From Hyphomicrobiales bacterium (GTDB lineage Bacteria; Pseudomonadota; Alphaproteobacteria; Rhizobiales; Rhizobiaceae), in assembly GCA_900472395.1 (NCBI GenBank), contig UCHV01000006.1, positions 55,169-119,168 on the forward strand: a stretch of 64,000 bases of DNA, given 5' to 3'. The notes under the pieces are model-generated. The model was not told where the DNA came from. It worked only from the letters and a program-made list of their open reading frames with translations, and did not search any database. Each line of letters starts with the position of its first letter. Position 1 is the stretch's first letter. Both the position numbers and the translations under genes were made by a program. Of the stretch, positions 19,881 through 26,297 are shown in pieces.

Positions 19881-20354
19881 TCAGCGTCTGCGCGTGTATT
19901 CCAGATCCTGAAATGTCTTCCAGCTGCCGTCCGGCTGTCTGGTGGCGGAGGTGAACAGCCGGTGGTCGTCGTCCTGAAAGACGATCTGCTCGCGATATTG
20001 CGAGGTCCGGCCTTCAATCTCGCAATCCGGGCCGGTCGTGTAGAGGCTGAGCGTGTTGCGGTCAGTAGACAGATCGCCCTCGTAGATCCACAACATGCCC
20101 ATCATCGAGCCGATCCAAGTGCCCACATACCTGCCCTTGTCGGGATCGTAACCGACGGTCAGCAAGGTTTTGGCAGTGCCGCCGGGGACATCGCCTTCGC
20201 CCTCGGCAATATACCACATGCCATCCAGCGAACGGCATGTTTCAGTCCAGTGGGCATCGGGGCCGGTGACCGAGGATTTCACGTCCCAGGTGCCGACCAT
20301 GCGCTCCAGCGCAAGATGTTCGGCCTGCGGTCCATACATGTCGACTGCGCTCAT
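19881..20354 (-). CDS. DUF1579 protein, copy 1
   Basis: A 157-residue soluble protein, likely a lipocalin-like beta barrel (LERMVGTWDVKSSVTGPDA, GKYVGTWIGSM-type motifs, YREQIVFQDDDHRLFTS). It matches the DUF1579 family, whose function is unknown. It is clearly paralogous to the next upstream gene: both have ALERMVGTWDV / FLERLVGTWDV and TLSLYTTGP. The short spacer to the VOC gene indicates one transcript. Tandem copies with matching beta-barrel folds could bind related ligands or form a heterodimer; this is inference. Confidence 0.86.
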   Translation of the reverse strand: MSAVDMYGPQAEHLALERMVGTWDVKSSVTGPDAHWTETCRSLDGMWYIAEGEGDVPGGTAKTLLTVGYDPDKGRYVGTWIGSMMGMLWIYEGDLSTDRNTLSLYTTGPDCEIEGRTSQYREQIVFQDDDHRLFTSATRQPDGSWKTFQDLEYTRRR

Positions 20355-20404
20355 CGTTCTCTCCTTTTTGGGTCGAGCAGGTGGGCGGAGTGGCGGCAGG
20401 TTTT

Positions 20405-20875
20405 TCAGGCCTTGCGCCGGTAATGGGCTTCCATGAAATATTTCCAGCTACCGTCGGGTTGTTTTGCGCTGGATGTGAACGTGCGGTGATCGTCGGTCAG
20501 AAAGGTGATCTGTTCGCGGTAGTCGGCCATGCCTTCGCCGTTCATCGAAGGGCCGGTGGTGTAAAGACTGAGCGTCCTGCCATCCGGTTCGACCTCGCCT
20601 TCATAAACCCAGAGATAATCCATCATCGAACCGAGCCAGGTGCCGACATATTTCCCCTTGGCCGCATAGTAACCCAAGGTGAGCACGGTGGTGGCCGGGC
20701 CTTCGCCGCCCGGCATGTCGCCCCGTCCCTCGGCAATCACCCAGATGCCGGAGAGCGAACGGACGGTTTCCACCCAAGGCGTGTCGCCGCTCATTTCGGA
20801 AGTAACGTCCCAGGTGCCGACCAATCTTTCGAGAAACGCGTGTTCGCTGCGCGGTTTTGCCATGACCATTGTCAT
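20405..20875 (-). CDS. DUF1579 protein, copy 2
   Basis: A 156-residue protein with the same fold signature as its neighbour: FLERLVGTWDVTSEMSGD, GKYVGTWLGSMMDYLWVYEG and YREQITFLTDDHRTFTSSAKQ. There is no signal peptide, so it is cytoplasmic. It sits between the DUF899 gene (35 bases upstream) and its paralogue (50 bases downstream). A recent duplication is evident from the shared layout, though many residues differ, so each copy may be specialised. Function is unknown. Confidence 0.86.
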   Translation of the reverse strand: MTMVMAKPRSEHAFLERLVGTWDVTSEMSGDTPWVETVRSLSGIWVIAEGRGDMPGGEGPATTVLTLGYYAAKGKYVGTWLGSMMDYLWVYEGEVEPDGRTLSLYTTGPSMNGEGMADYREQITFLTDDHRTFTSSAKQPDGSWKYFMEAHYRRKA

Positions 20876-20910
20876 GTTTCTTCTCCCTTATGTCTCGATG
20901 TCAGGCCGCC

Positions 20911-21675
20911 TCAATGGCAGCAGGATGAGGAAGCCGTATCCGGCTTCTGATCGTATTCGTCGTGACGTTTGAGAAAACTCATGGTGGAGGTTTCGTTTCG
21001 GCCGAGAGGCGCCCGGTCGAGCAGCATCAGGGTGCCGCAGACTTCCTCGCCGCCGCGCCCATATGTGGAATAGGTGTGGAAGATCTCTCCCTCCGCGTTG
21101 CGGTAGAAGGAGGACATGCCGTGTTCTTCGTCGGCGACCTGATCTGTCGGCACCTTGCGGTAATTGTATTCGACGCTTCCCGAAGCCTGATCTTCAGCCG
21201 AGAACGAGACGTCGTAATCGTAATTGAAATCGCTGCCGAAGGACGACACCCACGGGAAATTCCAGCCCATGCGATGGCGATAGGCCTCTATTTTTGAAAG
21301 CGGCGCACGCGATACGGCGACCCAGGTGACATCGTGATTGTTCAGGTGCGGCAGCGCGCCTTCGACATGATCGCAAAAGAAGGAACAGCCGATACAGCCT
21401 TCATCCCAATCCGGACCCAGCATGAAATGATAGACCAGAAGCTGGCTGCGGCCTTCGAACAGTTCGTGCAAGGTTTTGGCGCCCGTCTGCGTGTCGAAGG
21501 TGTAATCCTTCTCGACTTTCATCCAGGGCAGGGCCTGGCGGGCGGCGCGCACCTTGTCGCGCAGGCGGGTCTCTTCCTTTTCCATTTCCAGCAATTGCAG
21601 CCGTGCATCGCGCCATGTGTCGCGGCTCACCACGGCATTGTCGGGGTCGGTCTTTACGGGAACAGTCGCATCCAT
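20911..21675 (-). CDS. DUF899 thioredoxin-fold protein
   Basis: A 254-residue protein with the DUF899 pattern: a leading RDARLQLLEMEKEETRLRD helix, LLVYHFMLGPDWDEGCIGCSFFCDH near 100-124 carrying a C-x-x-C-x-x-x-C cluster, and WVAVSRAPLSKIEAYRHRMGW. The fold is thioredoxin-like. The activity is unknown, although redox chemistry is likely from the cysteines. It ends in CCH. GAGGAGG precedes the ATG at 21675; a start at 21738 would run into the divergent MarR gene. It is the first gene of the operon. Confidence 0.88.
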   Translation of the reverse strand: MDATVPVKTDPDNAVVSRDTWRDARLQLLEMEKEETRLRDKVRAARQALPWMKVEKDYTFDTQTGAKTLHELFEGRSQLLVYHFMLGPDWDEGCIGCSFFCDHVEGALPHLNNHDVTWVAVSRAPLSKIEAYRHRMGWNFPWVSSFGSDFNYDYDVSFSAEDQASGSVEYNYRKVPTDQVADEEHGMSSFYRNAEGEIFHTYSTYGRGGEEVCGTLMLLDRAPLGRNETSTMSFLKRHDEYDQKPDTASSSCCH

Positions 21676-21693
21676 CGTCGGGCCTCCTCTTCC

Positions 21694-21722
21694 TTGACAG
21701 ATTGCGTTGATATCAACATGAT
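21694..21722 (+). promoter_or_regulatory. MarR-gene promoter with embedded palindromic operator
   Basis: TTGACA (21694-21699), 17 bases, then CATGAT. The spacer contains the perfect 12-base palindrome GTTGATATCAAC (21706-21717). A regulator bound there would block both divergent promoters. A start 7 bases after the -10 falls at the MarR ATG. Confidence 0.55.
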
Positions 21723-21728
21723 TATGCC

Positions 21729-22178
21729 ATGCTGTCAAATCTCGATTCGATCCCGTTCTCCGCCACGCTGCATGTTCGCGACACCTGCCTGTGCCTTCAC
21801 GTGCAAAAGGCCGCGCGCGCGCTTGCCCGGCGTTTCGATGTGGCGATGAAGCCGATCGGCCTGAACAACGGCCAGTTTTCGCTGATGATGTCGCTCAATC
21901 GACCGGTTCCCGCGACGATGAAGTCGGTCTGCGATGTGCTGGCCATGGATCGCACGACGCTGACGGCGGCGCTGAAGATTCTCGAGCGTCGCGGGCTGGT
22001 GAAAAGCGAGGTCGACCCGAAGGACCGGCGCGGCCGGCTTTTGACCCTGACGCATGAAGGCATGGCGATGCTGACGGCGGCACTGCCGATCTGGACGCGG
22101 GTGCATGGCGAAATAGATGCCGAGCTTGGAGAAAAAGGGGCGGACGGCATTCGGCTTTCGCTGGCGCAGGTTCGCTGA
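21729..22178 (+). CDS. MarR-family transcriptional regulator
   Basis: A 149-residue winged-helix protein. MKSVCDVLAMDRTTLTAALKILERRGLVKSEVD covers the recognition region and DPKDRRGRLLTLT the wing with its conserved Asp-Arg pair. A Cys pair at CLCLH near residue 21-23 might act as an oxidant sensor, as in OhrR, but this is speculation. It is divergent from the DUF899 operon across 53 bp that contain a perfect palindrome, so it very likely represses both sides. No ribosome site precedes the ATG. Confidence 0.9.
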   Translation: MLSNLDSIPFSATLHVRDTCLCLHVQKAARALARRFDVAMKPIGLNNGQFSLMMSLNRPVPATMKSVCDVLAMDRTTLTAALKILERRGLVKSEVDPKDRRGRLLTLTHEGMAMLTAALPIWTRVHGEIDAELGEKGADGIRLSLAQVR

Positions 22179-22182
22179 GCGG

Positions 22183-23802
22183 CTATCGCGCGGAGTGACC
22201 CGGCTTGTGGGTGTCTTCGAATTTCAGCCCGAAACGCGCAAGGTATTTGCTGAGGCGGTCGGCATCGTTGGCGCTCTTTTTCTCCAGCCGCGACATGGCA
22301 AACAGCGCACGCCCCGCCGCACTGGCGGACGGGTGGTCGCGGCAGGTTTTCAGAACCGATGCCAGTTGGGCGACCTCGAACAGATCGAGGCCTGTCACGC
22401 GCTCGGCACCCAGGATGTCGATGAGCAATTCGTCTGCCGCTTGCGCTCGGGTATCCAGGCCCCAGGCGGATTTCAGGCGCACGATTTCGTCACTGACCAC
22501 ATCGACGGTGATGCGGCCCTGCGGCGCAAGCGTCGCCATGCGGGTGACCGAGGCAGAGAGATCGCGAAAGTTGGCGCTCCATGTTGCTTCCGGCCCGGTG
22601 GCGAAGGTCAGGTAACGTTCGCGGGCTTCCTTGTTGAAGGTGACGTTCTGGCCCTCGCGCTCGAGAAAGCGCTTCAGTTCGAAGTCGAGATTGGGTTCGA
22701 GGTCTTCCTTGCGTTCGCGCAGGGCGGGCAGCTGAAAGGTCCAGAGGTTGAGGCGCGCATAGAGGTCCTCGCGAAAACGGCCCTTCTGTACCTCCACACG
22801 CAAGTCGCGGTTGGTGCCGGCGATCAGCTGGAAATCGGCGGAGGTTTCCTTGTCGGCGCCGACAGGCAGAAATCGTTTTTCCTCGATGGCGCGCAGGCAC
22901 ATGGCCTGTTCGTCGAGGCCGAGTTCGCCGATCTCATCGAGAAACAGCACGCCCTTGTCAGCAGATTTCAGCAATCCTGCCCGTTCGCCGGAAGCACCGG
23001 TAAAGGCACCCTTTACATGGCCGAACAGAGCCGACATGGCCTGATCGCCACGCAGTGTGGCGCAGTTGACCTCCACGAACGGCCCGGTGACCTTTCGTTG
23101 CGCCTTTTTCAGCTCGTAAATCCGTTTGGCCAACTGTGATTTTCCAGCGCCCGTCGGCCCGGTCAGGAAAACGGGGGCGGTGGAGCGCATCGCCACCCGC
23201 TCGATCTCGTCGATCATGCGGTTGAATGCCGGATTGCGGGTGGAGATGCCGGATTTGAGGAAAGAAGTCGCTTCGTCGCGCTCGGACGCAAAGCGTGTGG
23301 CGATCCCGTCGTAACGCGACAGGTCGAGATCGATGATGGCATGCGTGCCGGCGTAATCCTGGCCCGGCTCACGGTCACGCGGCGGCGAGAGTTGCAGAAG
23401 GCGGCCGGGAATGATGCGGGCTTCCGTCAGCAGGAACCAGCAGATCTGTGCCACATGCGTGCCGGTGGTGATGTTAACGAGATAATCTTCCGCATCGGGA
23501 TCGAAATCATAGGCGCGGGCGAAATCGCGCAGTTTTGTATAGACCTCTGAAAAATCCCAGGGGTCGGAAAAATCGATGAGGTTCCGGCGGACCTCGGTGG
23601 CGGGCGATACGGTTTCGATATCGCCGATGACGGTTTGCGCCAGTCGCTCGAAATTCGTGTCGTGGATCAGTTCGACGCGGTCGACGAACAGGCCGGGCTG
23701 CTGGGCGAGGCCGACATTCGGCCGCCAGCGGTTCCAGCGATCCTCGCGTTTGCCGATATCGAGATTGCTTCCGAGAATGCTGATGGCAACGCGGCGTTTC
23801 AT
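22183..23802 (-). CDS. rtcR: RtcR, sigma-54 activator of the RNA-repair operon
   Basis: A 539-residue activator. The N-terminal 180 residues match the RtcR CARF-like ligand-sensing domain (VAISILGSNLDIGKREDRW; LVNITTGTHVAQIC). The AAA+ domain has Walker A GPTGAGKS at 215-222, the sigma-54 contact loop GAFTGA at 265-270 and Walker B LFLDEIGE near 287. A helical C-terminal DNA-binding region follows. In enterobacteria RtcR responds to RNA-damage products (cyclic-phosphate or oligoadenylate-type ligands have been proposed) and activates rtcBA. Here it is divergent from rsr across 212 bp that carries a sigma-54 promoter. Confidence 0.96.
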   Translation of the reverse strand: MKRRVAISILGSNLDIGKREDRWNRWRPNVGLAQQPGLFVDRVELIHDTNFERLAQTVIGDIETVSPATEVRRNLIDFSDPWDFSEVYTKLRDFARAYDFDPDAEDYLVNITTGTHVAQICWFLLTEARIIPGRLLQLSPPRDREPGQDYAGTHAIIDLDLSRYDGIATRFASERDEATSFLKSGISTRNPAFNRMIDEIERVAMRSTAPVFLTGPTGAGKSQLAKRIYELKKAQRKVTGPFVEVNCATLRGDQAMSALFGHVKGAFTGASGERAGLLKSADKGVLFLDEIGELGLDEQAMCLRAIEEKRFLPVGADKETSADFQLIAGTNRDLRVEVQKGRFREDLYARLNLWTFQLPALRERKEDLEPNLDFELKRFLEREGQNVTFNKEARERYLTFATGPEATWSANFRDLSASVTRMATLAPQGRITVDVVSDEIVRLKSAWGLDTRAQAADELLIDILGAERVTGLDLFEVAQLASVLKTCRDHPSASAAGRALFAMSRLEKKSANDADRLSKYLARFGLKFEDTHKPGHSAR

Positions 23803-23856
23803 GACTTATCCAAATTTATAAAAGCTATATTGAAAGATAATATATTATGCGTGGCG

Positions 23857-23871
23857 GAAATTGGCAATTTC
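23857..23871. promoter_or_regulatory. Candidate RtcR upstream activating site
   Basis: GAAATT-GGC-AATTTC is a perfect inverted repeat about 100 bases upstream of the sigma-54 promoter, the usual distance for an enhancer-binding protein. The surrounding DNA is strongly AT-rich. The assignment to RtcR is inference. Confidence 0.45.
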
Positions 23872-23962
23872 AATGCGTATCAATGAAGACGATTTTTTAT
23901 TTTATTTAAAATCAATAGGATAATAAGAAAATTCAAGATGGTTCCACGCTCTGGCATCAAAC

Positions 23963-23978
23963 TGGCACGCGTCTTGAA
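23963..23978 (+). promoter_or_regulatory. Sigma-54 promoter of rsr
   Basis: TGGCACGCGTCTTGAA matches the sigma-54 consensus TGGCACG-N4-TTGCA, with GG at the -24 position and GA in place of GC at -12. A transcript would start near 23989, which rules out the upstream start codon at 23979 and supports the ATG at 24015. Confidence 0.85.
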
Positions 23979-24014
23979 ATGTATCTGGCAGAACCAAAAC
24001 AAAGAGGTGATGCC

Positions 24015-25580
24015 ATGGTGAACAAGGCAATCTTCAAATCCTATCTCGGCAAGCTTTTGCCTGGCACGGACACAGTCAACCACGAAGCGGCACCGGCCTA
24101 TGCGCTGAGCGCTCGTGAGGCGCTGGCGCAGTATGCCGTCACCGGCACGTTCAACGACACCTTTTATGCCGGTGCCGGCGAGCAGCTGGATGGCGTGGTG
24201 AAGCTGGCAGCCGAGGTCGAGCCGGAATTTCTGGCAAAGCTTGCGGTCTATGCCGCCGAAAAGGGCCATATGAAGGACATGCCGGTCATGCTGCTGGCCA
24301 TGCTTTCCGGCCTCGAAAGCGATGCCTTTGCCCGCGCTTTCCCGCGTGTGGTGAAGAGCGGCAAGATGCTGCGCGGCTTCGTACAGGTCATGCGGTCCGG
24401 CACGACCGGGCGAAAATCGCTCGGAACACGCCCGAAAAAGATGGTGCAGGCATGGCTGGAAAGCCGCACGGTGGAACAGCTTCTGCAGGCCATGGTCGGT
24501 AACGACCCTTCCTTGGCCGATGTGATCCGCATGGTGCACCCGAAGCCGAAGGATGTTGAACGCGCGGCGTTTTACGCCTGGGCGATCGGCAAGCCGTATG
24601 ACGTGGCAGCCTTGCCGGCCGAGGTGAAGGCGTTCGAAGCGTTCAAGCGGGATACGACATTGGCCTTGCCGCCGGTGCCGTTCCAGATGCTGACCTCGCT
24701 CGACCTGACGAAGGAACAGTGGGCCGAGGTTGCGCTGAAGGGCTCGTGGCAGATGGTGCGCCAGAACCTCAATACATTTGCTCGAAAGGGCGTGTTCGAG
24801 GTGCCGGGCGTTGCTGAAAAGCTGGCGGCAAAGCTCTCCGATCCGGAAACGGTGCGGAAAGCCCGCGTATTCCCCTATCAACTGCTGGTCGCCTGGCAGA
24901 TGACGGGGCATACGATCCCGTCGGTCGTTGCCGATGCGTTGCAGGATGCGATGGAGGCCGCAATCTCCACCGTGCCGAGCGTCAGTGGCAATGTCGTGGT
25001 CTGCCCGGACGTCTCCGGTTCGATGGGTTCGCCCGTGACCGGTTATCGTCCAGGCGCGACTTCGACGGTGCGGTGCATCGACGTAGCGGCACTCGTGGCC
25101 GCCTCCTTCCTGCGGCGCAACCGTTTTACACGGGTGTTGCCGTTCGAAAACCACGTGGTGCGCGTGCAGCTCAACGGTTGCGACAGCGTCATGACCAATG
25201 CCGCAAAATTGGCGGCGGTCGGTGGCGGCGGAACCAATTGTTCCGCTCCGCTGAAGCTCCTGGCCGATGAAAAGGCCAAGGTCGATCTCGTCGTTTTCGT
25301 CTCGGACAACCAGTCCTGGATGGATGCGCGGGGTGCCAATCAAGTCGGGGGTCAGGCAACCGGCATGATGAGTGAATGGGCGCGGATCAAGAGGTTGAAC
25401 CCGGCTGCAAAGCTGGTCTGCCTCGATATCCAGCCTTATGTCCAGACCCCTGCAAAGGGTGCGGATGTGCTCAACATCGGCGGTTTCTCCGATGCCGTTT
25501 ATGGTGCGATCGTAAGCTTCGCGGCCGGAAAATCCGGCCCGGACGAATGGCTGCGCCGGATCGAGGCGATCGATCTTTGA
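24015..25580 (+). CDS. rsr: Rsr, bacterial Ro60 orthologue (TROVE plus vWA)
   Basis: A 521-residue RNA-binding protein. Residues 1 to about 325 form the TROVE HEAT-repeat ring (LSAREALAQYAVTGTFNDTFY; KAFEAFKRD). Residues about 330-520 form a von Willebrand A domain with the metal-site motif DVSGSMGS near 335. Ro60 binds Y RNAs on its outer surface and misfolded or single-stranded RNA in its ring. Bacterial Rsr works with PNPase or RNA ligase partners. GAGGTGA precedes the ATG at 24015. It is the first gene after the sigma-54 promoter, followed directly by five Y-RNA-like elements and rtcB. Confidence 0.96.
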   Translation: MVNKAIFKSYLGKLLPGTDTVNHEAAPAYALSAREALAQYAVTGTFNDTFYAGAGEQLDGVVKLAAEVEPEFLAKLAVYAAEKGHMKDMPVMLLAMLSGLESDAFARAFPRVVKSGKMLRGFVQVMRSGTTGRKSLGTRPKKMVQAWLESRTVEQLLQAMVGNDPSLADVIRMVHPKPKDVERAAFYAWAIGKPYDVAALPAEVKAFEAFKRDTTLALPPVPFQMLTSLDLTKEQWAEVALKGSWQMVRQNLNTFARKGVFEVPGVAEKLAAKLSDPETVRKARVFPYQLLVAWQMTGHTIPSVVADALQDAMEAAISTVPSVSGNVVVCPDVSGSMGSPVTGYRPGATSTVRCIDVAALVAASFLRRNRFTRVLPFENHVVRVQLNGCDSVMTNAAKLAAVGGGGTNCSAPLKLLADEKAKVDLVVFVSDNQSWMDARGANQVGGQATGMMSEWARIKRLNPAAKLVCLDIQPYVQTPAKGADVLNIGGFSDAVYGAIVSFAAGKSGPDEWLRRIEAIDL

Positions 25581-25587
25581 AAAACGT

Positions 25588-25612
25588 CCTGCGCCGCCGT
25601 GAACGGCGCAGG
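25588..25612 (+). other. Strong hairpin between rsr and the Y-RNA array
   Basis: CCTGCGCCG / CGGCGCAGG, a perfect 9-base stem with a 7-base loop, begins 8 bases after the rsr stop and ends 3 bases before Y element 1. There is no T tract. It more likely protects the rsr mRNA 3' end or marks a processing point than terminates. Confidence 0.6.
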
Positions 25613-25614
25613 GC

Positions 25615-25749
25615 TCCGTGACGAATGCCGGATGGAACTACAGACTCCTAATCTCCAGGTCGCGGGTTCGAATCCCGCCGAGGTCTCCAAACCATAACCT
25701 CGTAGCTCAGCGGTAGAGCAGGCGCTCCACCACCTTTCGTCGTCACGGA
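25615..25749 (+). ncRNA. Y-RNA-like element 1 with circularly permuted tRNA body (YrlA type)
   Basis: The terminal stem TCCGTGACGA / TCGTCACGGA is 10 perfect base pairs, followed by the shared ATGCC and AACTACAG text. Inside, the order is: variable-loop-like AGGTC (25657-25661); T arm GCGGG-TTCGAAT-CCCGC (25662-25678); acceptor strand CGAGGT (25679-25684) pairing across a 12-base loop with ACCTCG (25697-25702); TA as positions 8-9; D arm GCTC-AGCGGTA-GAGC (25705-25719); then A26. This is a tRNA opened at the anticodon stem and closed at the acceptor end, as in Salmonella YrlA. It is not a functional tRNA: there is no anticodon loop or free CCA end. Confidence 0.88.
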
Positions 25750-25763
25750 CAAATTTGAAATTG

Positions 25764-25833
25764 CATGGCGAATGCCGGAAGAAACTACATCGCTTTATCC
25801 GAAAATGTTTCTTCTGATTTTCTCGTCGCCATG
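25764..25833 (+). ncRNA. Y-RNA-like element 2, simple hairpin
   Basis: The terminal stem CATGGCGA / TCGCCATG is perfect. The conserved ATGCCG and TCG residues that interrupt the stem follow. The inner stem GAAGAAAC (25778-25785) / GTTTCTTC (25807-25814) is also perfect, and a loop opens with TACA. At 70 nucleotides with stem, internal loop, stem and apical loop it resembles the minimal animal Y RNA. It has no tRNA-like part. Confidence 0.82.
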
Positions 25834-25852
25834 ACCGGAATGAAGGAAATAA

Positions 25853-25933
25853 GCGGCGAATGCCTGCGGAACTACAGCCTGTCACGCTGGGGCGGATGCG
25901 TTTGCCTCATGTTTCGCAAACCCTCGTCGCCGC
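25853..25933 (+). ncRNA. Y-RNA-like element 3, simple hairpin
   Basis: The terminal stem GCGGCGA / TCGCCGC is perfect, with CCTCG on the 3' side as in elements 2 and 5. The inner stem TGCGGAAC / GTTTCGCA has one G-U pair, followed by the shared TACAG. The apical region is GC-rich and has no T- or D-arm motif. Length is 81 nucleotides. Confidence 0.82.
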
Positions 25934-25956
25934 ATTGAAAAGGACAGAGAAAATGC

Positions 25957-26072
25957 CGTGGCGAATGCGGAAACTACAGTGGTAACCCTGAAAGGGTCGC
26001 GGGTTCGAGGCCCGCACCGCAGATAGACCGCAAGGCCTCGATGCGGAAGTTTCCTCAACACTGGTCGCCACG
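25957..26072 (+). ncRNA. Y-RNA-like element 4 with T-arm module
   Basis: The terminal stem CGTGGCGA / TCGCCACG and the inner stem GGAAAC / GTTTCC are both perfect. Between them are a small hairpin ACCCT-GAA-AGGGT (25985-25997), a canonical T arm GCGGG-TTCGAGG-CCCGC (25999-26015) and an acceptor-like stem CCGCA / TGCGG with a 20-base loop. No D arm is visible, so this is a reduced tRNA mimic. Length is 116 nucleotides. Confidence 0.82.
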
Positions 26073-26080
26073 ACCGAAAT

Positions 26081-26218
26081 GCAGCGGCGAATGCCGGACG
26101 AAATTACAGCCACCAAAACCAGTGGCCTGATGGGTTCGACTCCCATCCCCGGCAGCGCTCTCTGGCATGAGCGGGGTCACAAAATTTCGTCCAACCTCGT
26201 CGCCGCTGCTGGTTTTTT
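26081..26218 (+). ncRNA. Y-RNA-like element 5 with T-arm module and T6 tail
   Basis: The terminal stem GCAGCGGCGA / TCGCCGCTGC and inner stem GGACGAAATT / AATTTCGTCC are each 10 perfect pairs. Between them are hairpin GCCAC / GTGGC, T arm GATGGG-TTCGACT-CCCATC (26129-26147) and an acceptor-like CCCC / GGGG stem topped by CGCTC / GAGCG. The CCCATCCCCGGCA text mimics a tRNA 3' end. The terminal stem ends at 26209 and is followed by TGG and six T (26213-26218), so this last element may double as a leaky terminator before rtcB. Confidence 0.83.
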
Positions 26219-26229
26219 GAAGAAAGTGT

Positions 26230-26249
26230 CGGGCGGAACATGCCGCCCG
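26230..26249 (+). other. Hairpin in the rtcB leader
   Basis: CGGGCGG / CCGCCCG, a perfect 7-base stem with a 6-base loop, lies between the T tract of Y element 5 and rtcB. There is no T run after it. A role in processing or rtcB translation is possible. Confidence 0.5.
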
Positions 26250-26297
26250 CCAAAGACGAACGAGATGAACAGAAGGACTGCAAACGCAGATAGACGA

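Noticed and set aside
25640..25740. A tRNA gene in the rsr-rtcB spacer
   Set aside because: T and D arms are present but in permuted order, the acceptor end is closed by a loop and there is no anticodon arm. It lies within a perfect Y-type stem, so it was called a Y RNA.
26100..26160. 3' half of a degenerate or attachment-site tRNA
   Set aside because: GGTTCGACTCCCATCCCCGGCA resembles a tRNA end left by integration, but no integrase or mobile gene is near and the segment is enclosed in two perfect 10-pair Y stems.
25615..26209. A CRISPR array
   Set aside because: The repeated text is short, variable and part of paired stems of different lengths. There are no constant repeats or cas genes.
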